64,000 bases of DNA from an uncultured Azohydromonas sp. (GCF_937926365.1 NZ_CALAOH010000226.1:1-64000), one strand, 5' to 3'. Counted from the first letter of the stretch, positions 43,906 through 50,925 are shown. Numbers and translations: made by a program. Notes: generated by a model from the sequence alone, not told the origin.

Positions 43906-44261
43906 GCGGCCTCCTCGTTGCGGGCCAGTGCCGTGTTGACCAGCCGCGTCAGCCCCTTGTCTTCCGCCTCGCGCGCCAGTGCCGAGAACTCCGCCCCGGT
44001 GGGGCAGGCCCGGCGCAGCGCGCGCAGCACCAGGGCGGGCACGTCGCGGTCCGCGGCGCCGGGCAGGTCCTGCCACAGCTCGGGCGCCACGAGGCCCAGG
44101 TCGATCACCATCCAACCCGCGGCACCGCGCAGCGCGCGCAGGCGCACGGCGCGGGACGATGCGGTGTTCACGCGGTGCAGGTGCATGGCGGTACCGTCGG
44201 GCAGCCAGATGGCATGAGGGGCCGCGCGCACCACGGTGCAGTACATGGGGGCGGTGCTCAT
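43896..44261 (-). CDS. hypothetical phage protein (121 aa)
   Basis: A 121-residue soluble protein with no recognised domain. The N-terminal part is beta-rich (YCTVVRAAPHAIWLPDGTAMH), the remainder helical. It overlaps genes on both sides in the coupled minus-strand operon, so it is very probably expressed with the ParB-like protein. Confidence 0.6.
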   Translation of the reverse strand: MSTAPMYCTVVRAAPHAIWLPDGTAMHLHRVNTASSRAVRLRALRGAAGWMVIDLGLVAPELWQDLPGAADRDVPALVLRALRRACPTGAEFSALAREAEDKGLTRLVNTALARNEEAACR

Positions 44262-44572
44262 GCCGGCCTCGCCGCGGCGCGCACCAGGTGCGCGTGCTGC
44301 CCATGGCGCAGCAGCAGGCCGCGCTCGGCGAGGTAGTCCAGCAGCTCGCGCGTGGTGTCGGCCGTGGTGGGGCAGACCTCGCGTTCATCGAGCAGCGGGC
44401 GCACGTCGCGCCACACGGTGCCGTCGAGCTTCACCGGGTAGGCGCCGGCCTCGATGTTCTGCAGCAGCGCCGCGTCGGTGCGGGCGAACTGCACACGCAG
44501 GGCTTCCAGCTCGGTGGCAGTCGGCTGCGTGTTGGCCAGCGTGGTCCGCTGGGCAAGGGCGCCGCGGCTCAT
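44258..44572 (-). CDS. hypothetical phage protein (104 aa)
   Basis: A 104-residue protein, largely helical, with a C-terminal stretch TTRELLDYLAERGLLLRHG that looks like a winged-helix recognition region. ATG 44572 is chosen because it overlaps the upstream stop (ATGA) exactly, as at the other junctions of this operon; the longer frame to 44872 runs through the regulatory gap. Function unknown. Confidence 0.6.
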   Translation of the reverse strand: MSRGALAQRTTLANTQPTATELEALRVQFARTDAALLQNIEAGAYPVKLDGTVWRDVRPLLDEREVCPTTADTTRELLDYLAERGLLLRHGQHAHLVRAAARPA

Positions 44573-44766
44573 GACAGCACCGCAACAAGGTTGACGATCA
44601 CCGCAGCGTAGGCCGCGAAGGACGTTGCCACGTACAGCCGTGCGTTTCGGGCGAGCTGAGCGGTGCCCCGTAGGGTGTCGTCGGTGATGAGCTGATTGGT
44701 AGTGGCCGGCTGTGCAGGTGTCCGCACATAAAACAGTCGCTGCGATGGGGTCTGACCCAGTCCCAT
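44569..44766 (-). CDS. small membrane protein, first gene of minus-strand lysogeny operon
   Basis: A 65-residue protein with one C-terminal hydrophobic helix (VATSFAAYAAVIVNLVAVL). It is the first gene after the operator-containing gap, so the promoter of the eight-gene minus-strand operon should lie at about 44770-44850. Function unknown; small phage membrane proteins at this position can be exclusion factors. Confidence 0.55.
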   Translation of the reverse strand: MGLGQTPSQRLFYVRTPAQPATTNQLITDDTLRGTAQLARNARLYVATSFAAYAAVIVNLVAVLS

Positions 44767-44803
44767 AGTTGCCTCGTCCAGTAAAAGTGGCGATGATCAA
44801 AAC

Positions 44804-44818
44804 TATGCGATTTGCATC
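44804..44818. promoter_or_regulatory. operator candidate, TATGC-N5-GCATC (copy 1)
   Basis: TATGC GATTT GCATC, 38 bases upstream of the minus-strand operon start. The same arms and spacing recur at 45713-45727 beside the repressor gene. A third half-like element GATGCATAG lies at 44835-44843. Probably bound by the phage repressor or the Cro-like protein. Confidence 0.6.
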
Positions 44819-44930
44819 GTACGCTGTCAAGCAAGATGCATAGCAGCGCAGCGCAATGTGCTCAGAGATCAAGCACGTGAAGATGCGATTGTGTTAGAAA
44901 CTGTATAAAACAACAGTATCAAGGACTGGG

Positions 44931-45341
44931 ATGGTTCCAGAGCAGTACGTGGTAGTGCACAACGAGGTTGTGGCGGCAATTGGCCGCGACCGGGTTGTGT
45001 ATGCACGCGCCCGCGGAGCGCTGTGTCCGGCCGGTGTCTCTGCGCTGTATGCGTGCTTAGCGGCGACCTATTCAGGTCGCGCACCACGTGGCTTGGTGCT
45101 GGATTTCAGGTTCGCCCGGAATGTTGGCGGCGCCGACATTCAAGATGCGGTAGTGGAGTCATGCGGCTGGAATCGGTTGAGGTTGCCGACAGCAGTCATT
45201 TGCCTGCCTGAGCAGGCGCATGCATTCAGGTGGTCGATTGCCTTGGACGCCTTACGTACCGGGCATCAGCGTCGCCTGTTTTATTCCCCTGAGCAGGGGC
45301 AGGGTTGGGTGCTAGATCCTGAGTCTGGGCTTCGAGGCTGA
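44931..45341 (+). CDS. hypothetical phage protein (136 aa)
   Basis: A 136-residue soluble alpha/beta protein with no recognised family. It opens VPEQYVVVHNEVVAAIGRDR, and the middle strand RGLVLDFRFARNVGGADIQD has a STAS-like feel, but this is weak. It is transcribed away from the minus-strand operon, with AAGGA upstream of ATG 44931 and an AT-rich leader containing TATAAA at about 44903. Its 3' end overlaps the convergent repressor gene by 116 bases. Confidence 0.55.
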   Translation: MVPEQYVVVHNEVVAAIGRDRVVYARARGALCPAGVSALYACLAATYSGRAPRGLVLDFRFARNVGGADIQDAVVESCGWNRLRLPTAVICLPEQAHAFRWSIALDALRTGHQRRLFYSPEQGQGWVLDPESGLRG

Positions 45342-45702
45342 CTGCATTGGTCGGCAGTGTGGGTAGCAGCAAGGCCTGTAGGAAAGCAAGAACGCGTTGC
45401 TGATCTTCCGCTAGAAGCCGGCCGTACAGCCGCGCTACCGACAGGGCCTCCGCGTCTAACGGCTCCGCCCCGGGCGGGCTGTCCATCCAACCGCGCGGCT
45501 TACGCATACCGGTTTCTAAAGAGTCGGCCATGTCGTCGCCGATCATGCGCCGGCCCTTTTCGCAGGCCGTCAAATGCGTGTCAGTAACCCCGGTAAGGGC
45601 CATCAGAGCAGACGGACCGCCGGCTTCGCGTAACAGCTCGCGTAGACGCTGACGCCGCGTTTCACGGTACGGCCGTGGCGCCTGATGGTCGTTGCTCCCC
45701 AT
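45226..45702 (-). CDS. phage HTH repressor (CI-like)
   Basis: A 158-residue DNA-binding protein, probable lysogeny repressor. The helix-turn-helix region is RQRLRELLREAGGPSALMALTGVTDTHLTACEKGRR (residues about 18-53). A GWMDSPPG linker and a mostly helical C-terminal part carry no LexA-type protease Ser-Lys pair that I can see, so RecA-triggered self-cleavage is unlikely. ATG 45702 is chosen because the operator at 45713-45727 lies just upstream; ATG 45726 and 45774 are alternatives. It is divergent from the Cro/YdaS-like gene, the classic immunity layout. Confidence 0.75.
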   Translation of the reverse strand: MGSNDHQAPRPYRETRRQRLRELLREAGGPSALMALTGVTDTHLTACEKGRRMIGDDMADSLETGMRKPRGWMDSPPGAEPLDAEALSVARLYGRLLAEDQQRVLAFLQALLLPTLPTNAVSLEAQTQDLAPNPAPAQGNKTGDADARYVRRPRQSTT

Positions 45703-45712
45703 AGCCAAACTG

Positions 45713-45727
45713 TATGCGTTTTGCATC
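45713..45727. promoter_or_regulatory. operator candidate, TATGC-N5-GCATC (copy 2)
   Basis: TATGC GTTTT GCATC between the divergent repressor and Cro-like genes, with the same arms and spacing as 44804-44818. It is fused to a second inverted repeat, TGCATCG-N7-CGATGCA (45722-45742), and a further GCATAG at 45771-45776 beside the cro start, giving a cluster like lambda OR. Confidence 0.65.
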
Positions 45728-45777
45728 GGGGAGGGCGATGCAGTATGCTTCGAATCAAACGGAGCAAATTGCATAGG

Positions 45778-46161
45778 ATGGACCTTAGAACCTATATTGG
45801 GTCGCGCTCTGGTAAGCGCTCAGATGTCGTTGCGGACTTGGCAGGTCGGCTGGAGATCTCTGCGGTCTATCTCACGCAACTGTGTGCCGCGGGCGGAGCC
45901 AAAGCCAAACGTGAGCCTGCGCCACACCTGGCGGTAAGCATTGAATGGGAAACCAAGGGCGCTGTCCGACGTTGGGACTCCAGGCCGCGCGACTGGTGGT
46001 TGATCTGGCCGGAGATCATCGGGGTGCCTGGTGCGCCCGCAATCCCAGCTACGCCTGAAATCTCGGCGCCTGCTGACCAGCGCAGTGGCAAGGACCGGCG
46101 CAGCGGTGGGGATCGGCGTAGGGGTAAGCGGCGGAGCACCGATCCAGGCGGCACTTCATGA
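45778..46161 (+). CDS. Cro/YdaS-like DNA-binding protein
   Basis: A 127-residue early regulator. The N-terminal 65 residues match the YdaS/Cro-like family: MDLRTYIGSRSGKRSDVVAD, then LEISAVYLTQLCAAGG, and the diagnostic AVSIEWETKGAVRRWDSRP followed by DWWLIWPE. The tail is Pro/Arg-rich (GDRRRGKRRS). ATG 45778 is the family start; ATG 45745 with a better ribosome site is possible. It is divergent from the repressor and opens the early rightward operon; its stop overlaps the next ATG. Confidence 0.8.
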   Translation: MDLRTYIGSRSGKRSDVVADLAGRLEISAVYLTQLCAAGGAKAKREPAPHLAVSIEWETKGAVRRWDSRPRDWWLIWPEIIGVPGAPAIPATPEISAPADQRSGKDRRSGGDRRRGKRRSTDPGGTS

Positions 46162-46637
46162 GCCGCGTGCTGCACAAGCTCGGCGCCGTCTCGACGAACT
46201 GGTCGTTACGCCGCCCCGACGGCGATCCTGCCCAGAGTTCCCAGCGCCCAGCTCATCTTGCGAAACATCACTTGTCCTTCCTGAGGTGGTTGCGTTTTGA
46301 AGCCAACAGCGTAACCCGACCCAGGAGGGAACTGGCTGCAGCCGTGTGCTGGCAGTACAGCGGCGGAGTGGGAACGGGTGAGTTCGCTCGCAGTTCCGAT
46401 ATCGACTCGCTCTCAGCATCGCGCGCAGCCCACGGGTATTGCCCAGCGCACGCCTGCCCATGCCGCACCTGCGGTCCGCGCCACGCGCGCCGGCAGGTAT
46501 CGAAGAACGGGCGGCCTGTAGTGGCTCGCCCTGACATGGTTCCTGAACTCAACCAGTTTTCTACCCATGCCGCGAGTGTCCGCAGCTGCGGGCAGGGCGG
46601 CCATGGCGCCGTGAGGAGGTCGCTGCCATGGACATAA
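46158..46637 (+). CDS. hypothetical protein with C-terminal Cys/His cluster
   Basis: A 159-residue frame with no recognised family. The start overlaps the Cro-like stop (ATGA) and the end overlaps the CII-like start. Residues about 95-115 hold a dense metal-type cluster, YCPAHACPCRTCGPRHARR. The remainder is Ser/Arg-rich and of uneven codon bias, so the N-terminal half may not be real coding sequence. The coupling on both sides favours expression. Confidence 0.4.
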   Translation: MSRVLHKLGAVSTNWSLRRPDGDPAQSSQRPAHLAKHHLSFLRWLRFEANSVTRPRRELAAAVCWQYSGGVGTGEFARSSDIDSLSASRAAHGYCPAHACPCRTCGPRHARRQVSKNGRPVVARPDMVPELNQFSTHAASVRSCGQGGHGAVRRSLPWT

Positions 46638-47128
46638 ACGACGCGCCGCGCTATCTGGCGCGCAAATATCCGGGCGGCGCGGCTGCCCTGGCCTTCCGGA
46701 TGGGAATGTCGTCCTCGACGCTGCAGCATCAGCTCGATCCCAACTGTCCCGGCCACAAGCTCGGCTGGGACACGGCCGTGGAGATGAGCGTGCTGGCCGA
46801 CGACCCTGTGATGCTCAACGCCTTCGCCGCGGCGCTGCGGCGCATGACGCTGCCGCTGCCCGACGTGAGCCTGGCCGGCGAGTGCGTGCTGCAGGGCGTG
46901 GCCCAGGTCACGCGCGAGTTGGGCGACTACCTGGCGCACGTGAGCGAGGCCCTGGCCGACGGCCAGGTCAGCGACAACGAGCTGCGGCACTGCGAGCGCG
47001 AGCTCGGCCAGCTCATCGCCGCCGGCCAGCACCTGCAGGCGCTGCTGCACGCGCGCAACCAGGCCGCGAAGCCCGCGCACGAGCGCCGGCAGACGGTGCG
47101 GCGGGCGGCCGATCGGGGGCCGCGGTGA
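46628..47128 (+). CDS. phage regulatory protein, CII (CP76) family
   Basis: A 166-residue early transcription regulator. The N-terminal half reads APRYLARKYPGGAAALAFRM, then MSSSTLQHQLDPNCPGHKLG and TAVEMSVLADDPVML, matching the phage CII-like HTH family of beta- and gamma-proteobacterial phages. The C-terminal half is an all-helical oligomerisation region (ELGDYLAHVSEALADGQVSD). GAGGAGGTCG precedes ATG 46628. It probably controls the lysis-lysogeny switch or early genes; see the palindromes in this region. Confidence 0.8.
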   Translation: MDINDAPRYLARKYPGGAAALAFRMGMSSSTLQHQLDPNCPGHKLGWDTAVEMSVLADDPVMLNAFAAALRRMTLPLPDVSLAGECVLQGVAQVTRELGDYLAHVSEALADGQVSDNELRHCERELGQLIAAGQHLQALLHARNQAAKPAHERRQTVRRAADRGPR

Positions 47129-47385
47129 TGGCCTGGATCAGCGGTGAACCCGGTGCCGCGGCTTGGCTGTTGGGGGCGGCACTCGCCGTGGCCGTTCGCG
47201 CGGCGCTGGCCCTGGCGCGCCGGCGCACCAGGCGCATGACCTGGAGCGGCCAGTGGTTCGAGGCCTCTACGTCCTGGCCGCCGCGGCGCGGTGTGAGCGC
47301 CGGGCAGGTGCCGCCGCACCGGAACCCGCCGAAGTCTCAATCCGATATCGGGTGCAGCGCAGGGGTTGGGAAGGGCGGGCGGTAG
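47128..47385 (+). CDS. small membrane-anchored hypothetical protein
   Basis: An 85-residue protein coupled to the CII-like gene (TGATG overlap). One hydrophobic segment (AAWLLGAALAVAVRAALAL) is followed by an Arg-rich stretch and a polar tail. The tail codons include one of the CCGATATCGG palindromes (47342-47351). Function unknown. Confidence 0.5.
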   Translation: MAWISGEPGAAAWLLGAALAVAVRAALALARRRTRRMTWSGQWFEASTSWPPRRGVSAGQVPPHRNPPKSQSDIGCSAGVGKGGR

Positions 47386-47389
47386 TGAG

Positions 47390-47875
47390 CTACAGGTCAA
47401 GCATCTGCGGCAACTGCTGCAGCACGTCGGGGGCCTGGTCCAGTGCGGCATCGAGGAGCCGCTTGGAGACCTCCTTCAGGGCGTCGGCGCCCAGTTGCTT
47501 CAACGCGCCCAGCACCTTCGACTTCTTCTCCGGCGGTAGTGCAGACGCCTGCACTTTGGCGGCCAGCAGTGCCTGCAGTGTTTCGGCCTCAAAGCGCACG
47601 GTGACGGTGCCGAGGATGGCGCCGAGGCCGCCGTCGTCTTGTAGGAAGTCCAAGCCTTTGGCGGTGATGCCGGCGAGGTGTATCTGCCTTCCGCGAGACA
47701 GCATGTCTGTCCAGCGCGCGTGTATCAGGCCGTGCTGGTGCAAGTACATCGCATTGAAGTTCCAAGCGCGATCGTCATTGCTCATGCCGAGCTGCCGAGG
47801 GTCCAGCTCTTCCGGATACGCAGCGGCGAGTTGCTGCAGCAGCGTCAGCTGCAGCTCGCGGTTCATCAATTCCAT
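47390..47875 (-). CDS. hypothetical protein with winged-helix-like N-terminus
   Basis: A 161-residue protein. The first half (LQLTLLQQLAAAYPEELDPR, MYLHQHGLIHARW, ITAKGLDFLQDDGGLGAI) has the helix-helix-wing layout seen in small phage and prophage proteins. The second half has LGTVTVRFEAETLQALLAAKV and a helical tail. It runs against the early operon, so it may be an independently expressed lysogenic (moron) gene. The start is ATG 47875 or 47866. Confidence 0.6.
   Translation of the reverse strand: MELMNRELQLTLLQQLAAAYPEELDPRQLGMSNDDRAWNFNAMYLHQHGLIHARWTDMLSRGRQIHLAGITAKGLDFLQDDGGLGAILGTVTVRFEAETLQALLAAKVQASALPPEKKSKVLGALKQLGADALKEVSKRLLDAALDQAPDVLQQLPQMLDL
47539..47554. repeat. dispersed 16-bp palindrome family, consensus GTGCAGACGTCTGCAC
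   Basis: This copy has one mismatch at the centre. Further copies with one to three mismatches are at 40719-40734, 42945-42960, 53606-53621, 55778-55793, 57892-57907 and 62703-62718, with a half-copy at 55184-55196. They fall in different genes, strands and reading frames, so protein conservation does not explain them. I noticed none in the host part. Confidence 0.8.
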
Positions 47876-47956
47876 CGGTGCCCTCCCTGGGCACGGTTGT
47901 CGCGGGCAAGCCGCGGCGTTTCTAGAAGGCCGCCTATGCGCGGCAAGGAGCCAGTG

Positions 47957-48190
47957 ATGAAACAACAAGCCCCCGCCGCGGCGGGTGATGTGGTGGAACG
48001 CCTAACCGGCGCGGAGCAGCAAGCGCTAGAGCGGGTGCTGGAGCGCCTGAGCGGTGGCTTGACCAACGCCAGCCTCACTCAGCTGCAGGGCGAGATGCCT
48101 ACCGAGCTCGGCCAAGCCGCCCGACGCTTAGTGTTGGCGGCGTTCAGGCCTCGCTCGACTCCCGCAGCGTCTTGGCCAGTGTCGTCGTGA
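47957..48190 (+). CDS. small hypothetical phage protein (77 aa)
   Basis: A 77-residue protein, helical, with MKQQAPAAAGDVVERLTGAE and a conserved-looking LERLSGGLTNASLTQLQGEM. ATG 47957 follows a weak AAGGAG. Its 3' end overlaps the opposite-strand 68-residue gene by 47 bases. No family recognised. Confidence 0.5.
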   Translation: MKQQAPAAAGDVVERLTGAEQQALERVLERLSGGLTNASLTQLQGEMPTELGQAARRLVLAAFRPRSTPAASWPVSS

Positions 48191-48350
48191 TCAGGCCCAG
48201 AAACCGACCCGCGTTCGCCGCTTGTTCGTCGTCCGAGATGTCGTAGGCGAACCGAAGGCTGCCGCTGCCCAGTGCGGCCATGACGATGCGCTGCGCAGCG
48301 ATTTCAGCGCGGTACGTCTCGGAGGAGTAGTCAAGAAAGTTGTCTGCCAT
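48144..48350 (-). CDS. small hypothetical phage protein (68 aa)
   Basis: A 68-residue protein, MADNFLDYSSETYRAEIAAQ then LRFAYDISDDEQAANAGRFL. A GGGAGGG ribosome site just upstream of ATG 48350 supports expression. Helical, no family recognised. It is convergent with the 77-residue gene and divergent from the gene at 48478. Confidence 0.55.
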   Translation of the reverse strand: MADNFLDYSSETYRAEIAAQRIVMAALGSGSLRFAYDISDDEQAANAGRFLGLITTTLAKTLRESSEA

Positions 48351-48477
48351 GGGTAGCCCTCCCGGGGCTGGTGGTTGGTTACGGGATCGCCAGCTTACCC
48401 GGGGAGGTCGCCCGTCCTTTTGATCTACAGCGGCGCCGATATCGGCCCGTGTCTTCACCGGCCATAGGGAGGTCGTG

Positions 48478-48843
48478 ATGGAAAAACAAGAAGTGTCCCG
48501 AGCGGTCACGCGTGCGGTCCAGGCAGATGTGTTGCAAGGTCCGCGGCTGCCGCGGCCGGGGAGCCAGCCGGACACGGTGCTCCAGATCGTGCGCGAGGCG
48601 TACAGGCTCGGACAGAAGGACCTGACGCGTCGAGAGATTCAGCGGATTTGGATGGCGCTTGACGAGCGCAACGGCGTACAGGAGGTGCTGCGCGATGCCG
48701 GCCTCGTCAGCCGCTGCGTGAGCGACCTGGTGAAGCGCCAGGCGCTGCAGCAGCTGCCCGCGTCCAGGAACCGGCACTGCACCGTCACCGGCGAGCTGGT
48801 GAGCGTCGTGGCGTTGATCAGCGCCTCAGCCGACGGCACGTAA
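48478..48843 (+). CDS. hypothetical early phage protein (121 aa)
   Basis: A 121-residue basic protein with two HTH-like segments (REIQRIWMALDERNGVQEVL and LVSRCVSDLVKRQALQQL). GGGAGG lies seven bases upstream of ATG 48478, and a CCGATATCGG palindrome at 48436-48445. It sits just before the DUF1376 replication gene, where phages often place replication or regulatory helpers. Confidence 0.55.
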   Translation: MEKQEVSRAVTRAVQADVLQGPRLPRPGSQPDTVLQIVREAYRLGQKDLTRREIQRIWMALDERNGVQEVLRDAGLVSRCVSDLVKRQALQQLPASRNRHCTVTGELVSVVALISASADGT

Positions 48844-48857
48844 GGAATTGCCGATTT

Positions 48858-48867
48858 CCGATATCGG
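48858..48867. promoter_or_regulatory. CCGATATCGG palindrome family (early-region operator candidate)
   Basis: Here extended to a perfect 12-mer TCCGATATCGGA, 43 bases before the DUF1376 gene. Other copies are at 48436-48445 (before the gene at 48478), 47342-47351, 49295-49304 and 46396-46405 (last base different). Five copies in 3 kb of GC-rich DNA are far above chance. Confidence 0.7.
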
Positions 48868-48909
48868 ACCTTATGGTCCGGCGCGCAGTGTTGAGGAGGT
48901 CGTTGCGCG

Positions 48910-50007
48910 ATGAAATGGTTCAAGCGAAACATCGGCGACGAGCTGCTGGCCGTGGGCCGGCTGCCAGCGTTGCAGCGGGGCATCTACTGGTCCCTGGAGC
49001 TCTACTACAAGGGCGACGAGTCAGGCCTCGTGGTGGACCTGCAGGAGCTGGCCGCCATGGCCGGCGTCAACGTCCGCAAGAAGGGCGAGCGCGAGGCGCT
49101 GGAAGGGGTGCTGCGCCGCTTCTTCGTGCTCGGAGACGACGGGCGCCACCACCGAGCGGACTGGGATCGCGCCGTCGCGGCGTACCAGCGCGGCGCGCCG
49201 GCGGAAGACGATGCACAGGAGGAGGGCGGCCAGTCGTCAGGTGCTGAACGGCAGCGCCGGTACCGCGAGCGCAAGCGCCGCCGCAAAGCCCTTTCCGATA
49301 TCGGCGTGCCCGTTCAGGCGGACGCCAGTCTTGAAGAGCTGCGTGCCCTGTGTGTCCAGCATCTGGGCGAGACGGCATCGGCGGCGCTGGGCGACACGGA
49401 CGGGGCCGGCGACACCGATGGCGTAACGCCGGTGACGTCACGCGTTACGCCCGTGACGCAGCCCCTTAAACCAGTAACCACAACCCATGAACCACCTTCC
49501 ACCCCCACCACCCCCGGCGATGCAACGGTCGGTGTGGGTGGCGGAGAAGGTGACGCCGTAACGCCCTGCGTGACGGCTGCCGTCACGCCGTTACGGGAGG
49601 CGTCACGCTCCGATGCCGTGCGGTCCGTGGCGGCAGAGCTGACCGCCCAGGGGCTGCTCGTGCACCACACCGACGGCGATCTGCAACGGCTGGTCAGCGC
49701 CGGCTGGACGGCGCAGGCCATCCTGGACCAAGCGCCCAGGGCAGGCTGGAGCAGCGTGAAGGCGCCCATGGCCTGGCTGGCGGGAAAGGTGGCGAACCGG
49801 AGCGCCACCGCGCTGCCTGCGCCGGACGGCCCTGGTGCGCCAGGCGGCTGGCCGCAGACGCGCAGCGGCGTGGAGGCTATCGGCGTTGAGGCGGGTCTTG
49901 GCAAGTGGGATGAGGCGGCCTTCTACGCCCAGCGCGGCGAGTCGTTTGCGGAGTACGAAGCCCGGGTGAAACAGGCTGCCGGGCGCGAGCTGGAGGCTGT
50001 CGCATGA
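48910..50007 (+). CDS. DUF1376 (YdaU-type) replication protein
   Basis: A 365-residue protein. The N-terminal DUF1376 domain (MKWFKRNIGDELLAVGRLPA, LQRGIYWSLELYYKGDES, then AAMAGVNVRKK and VLRRFFVLGDDGRHHRAD) is a winged-helix unit of phage replication initiation or primosome proteins. A strongly basic linker (RQRRYRERKRRRK) is followed by a Thr/Pro/Val-rich stretch and a C-terminal domain (LVHHTDGDLQRLVSAGWTAQ) like helicase-loader or DnaT-type ends. GAGGAGG lies upstream of ATG 48910. No separate helicase gene follows. Confidence 0.8.
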   Translation: MKWFKRNIGDELLAVGRLPALQRGIYWSLELYYKGDESGLVVDLQELAAMAGVNVRKKGEREALEGVLRRFFVLGDDGRHHRADWDRAVAAYQRGAPAEDDAQEEGGQSSGAERQRRYRERKRRRKALSDIGVPVQADASLEELRALCVQHLGETASAALGDTDGAGDTDGVTPVTSRVTPVTQPLKPVTTTHEPPSTPTTPGDATVGVGGGEGDAVTPCVTAAVTPLREASRSDAVRSVAAELTAQGLLVHHTDGDLQRLVSAGWTAQAILDQAPRAGWSSVKAPMAWLAGKVANRSATALPAPDGPGAPGGWPQTRSGVEAIGVEAGLGKWDEAAFYAQRGESFAEYEARVKQAAGRELEAVA

Positions 50008-50090
50008 ACGCACCGCTGGGGCCTTTGAAGCCCGACCGCGCGCCGCGGCGGCTCACCGGTGGACGGATTCAGCAGCGGCGAAGGGGGTAG
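50004..50090 (+). CDS. very small ORF coupled to the replication gene
   Basis: A 28-codon frame starting with an ATGA overlap at the DUF1376 stop and ending three bases before the Q-like gene. It encodes a basic peptide (PLKPDRAPRRLTGGRIQQRR). It may be a real micro-protein or simply a bridge for translational coupling; codon evidence is too short to decide. Confidence 0.3.
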   Translation: MNAPLGPLKPDRAPRRLTGGRIQQRRRG

Positions 50091-50093
50091 GGA

Positions 50094-50813
50094 ATGGACA
50101 AGGATGTCATCACGACAGAGGAGCGGTACAGCCGCGCCATCACCAGCAGCCATCTGCGGGCCGGCGATGCGGCCAGCGACGTTGATGTGCTGATCGCAGC
50201 CGGCGCCATGCGCGACGAGCTGGGGCCATTGCTCTACCGGCTGCGTGTCGAGCTGGACGGCGTGCGCGGCGAGCAGCTTCTCGTGCAGCAGCGACAGCGA
50301 GAAGTACAGGCGGCGATCAAGGTGTCCATGGCCTTGGTTCAGCGGGAGATGCGGCGCGGTCCGCCCCGGGCTGCCGAGGACCTCGAAGTCCTGCTGCGCC
50401 GCCAGCAGCAGCTGCACGGTGAAGAGCGCGTCGCCTATGCAAAGGCGCTGCAGCAGCTGCGCTCACTGCCGGCCGCACGCGACGCGCTGGGTCGTTGGGC
50501 CGTGGTGGAGGCGACCCGGCGGTACTTCATGCGGCCGGACAGCGTGGTCGTTGCGATCACCGGTCAGGTGTTGCGCACGTTCCTGGAACCGCGTTGCCAG
50601 AGCTGCCACGGCCTGGGCACCAAGGGAGGCAACGGCAAGCCGTTGCAGGTGTGCCGTTGGTGCAGTGGCACCGGTCGCGCGCAGGAGGCGCTGGGCCGTG
50701 ATGATGTGGAGCGCAACTTCGCCACGTACCTGCTGGCGGAGATGGAGCGGCGCTTCTCGTTTGTCGATGCCGACATGCGGCACCACTTGCGCGGTCGGAA
50801 TTTGCGCGGTTAG
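50094..50813 (+). CDS. zinc-finger late-regulator candidate (antitermination protein Q-like)
   Basis: A 239-residue protein. It is mostly helical, with a late DnaJ-like zinc knuckle, CQSCHGLGTKG then VCRWCSGTGR (two C-x2-C pairs). It ends in a helix and FVDADMRHHLRGR. Q-type antiterminators and related late regulators have such a finger and lie between replication genes and the packaging region, with a terminator just downstream; here that terminator is at 50926. The family call is from position and finger, not from a firm match. Confidence 0.55.
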   Translation: MDKDVITTEERYSRAITSSHLRAGDAASDVDVLIAAGAMRDELGPLLYRLRVELDGVRGEQLLVQQRQREVQAAIKVSMALVQREMRRGPPRAAEDLEVLLRRQQQLHGEERVAYAKALQQLRSLPAARDALGRWAVVEATRRYFMRPDSVVVAITGQVLRTFLEPRCQSCHGLGTKGGNGKPLQVCRWCSGTGRAQEALGRDDVERNFATYLLAEMERRFSFVDADMRHHLRGRNLRG

Positions 50814-50925
50814 ACTCCGCCCCACGCCGTGCCATGGTGCGTCCCGCACGGTGAATCTGACCAGCACGCTAGTGCTCAACCCGGTTCCGACCCGGGAGCT
50901 ATCGGTGGGGTCAGTGCGTCTAAAC

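Noticed and set aside
50870..50920. T-arm-like sequence CCCGG-TTCCGAC-CCGGG suggesting a tRNA
   Set aside because: The loop lacks the purine-57/A58 pattern, and no matching acceptor, D or anticodon arms can be drawn.
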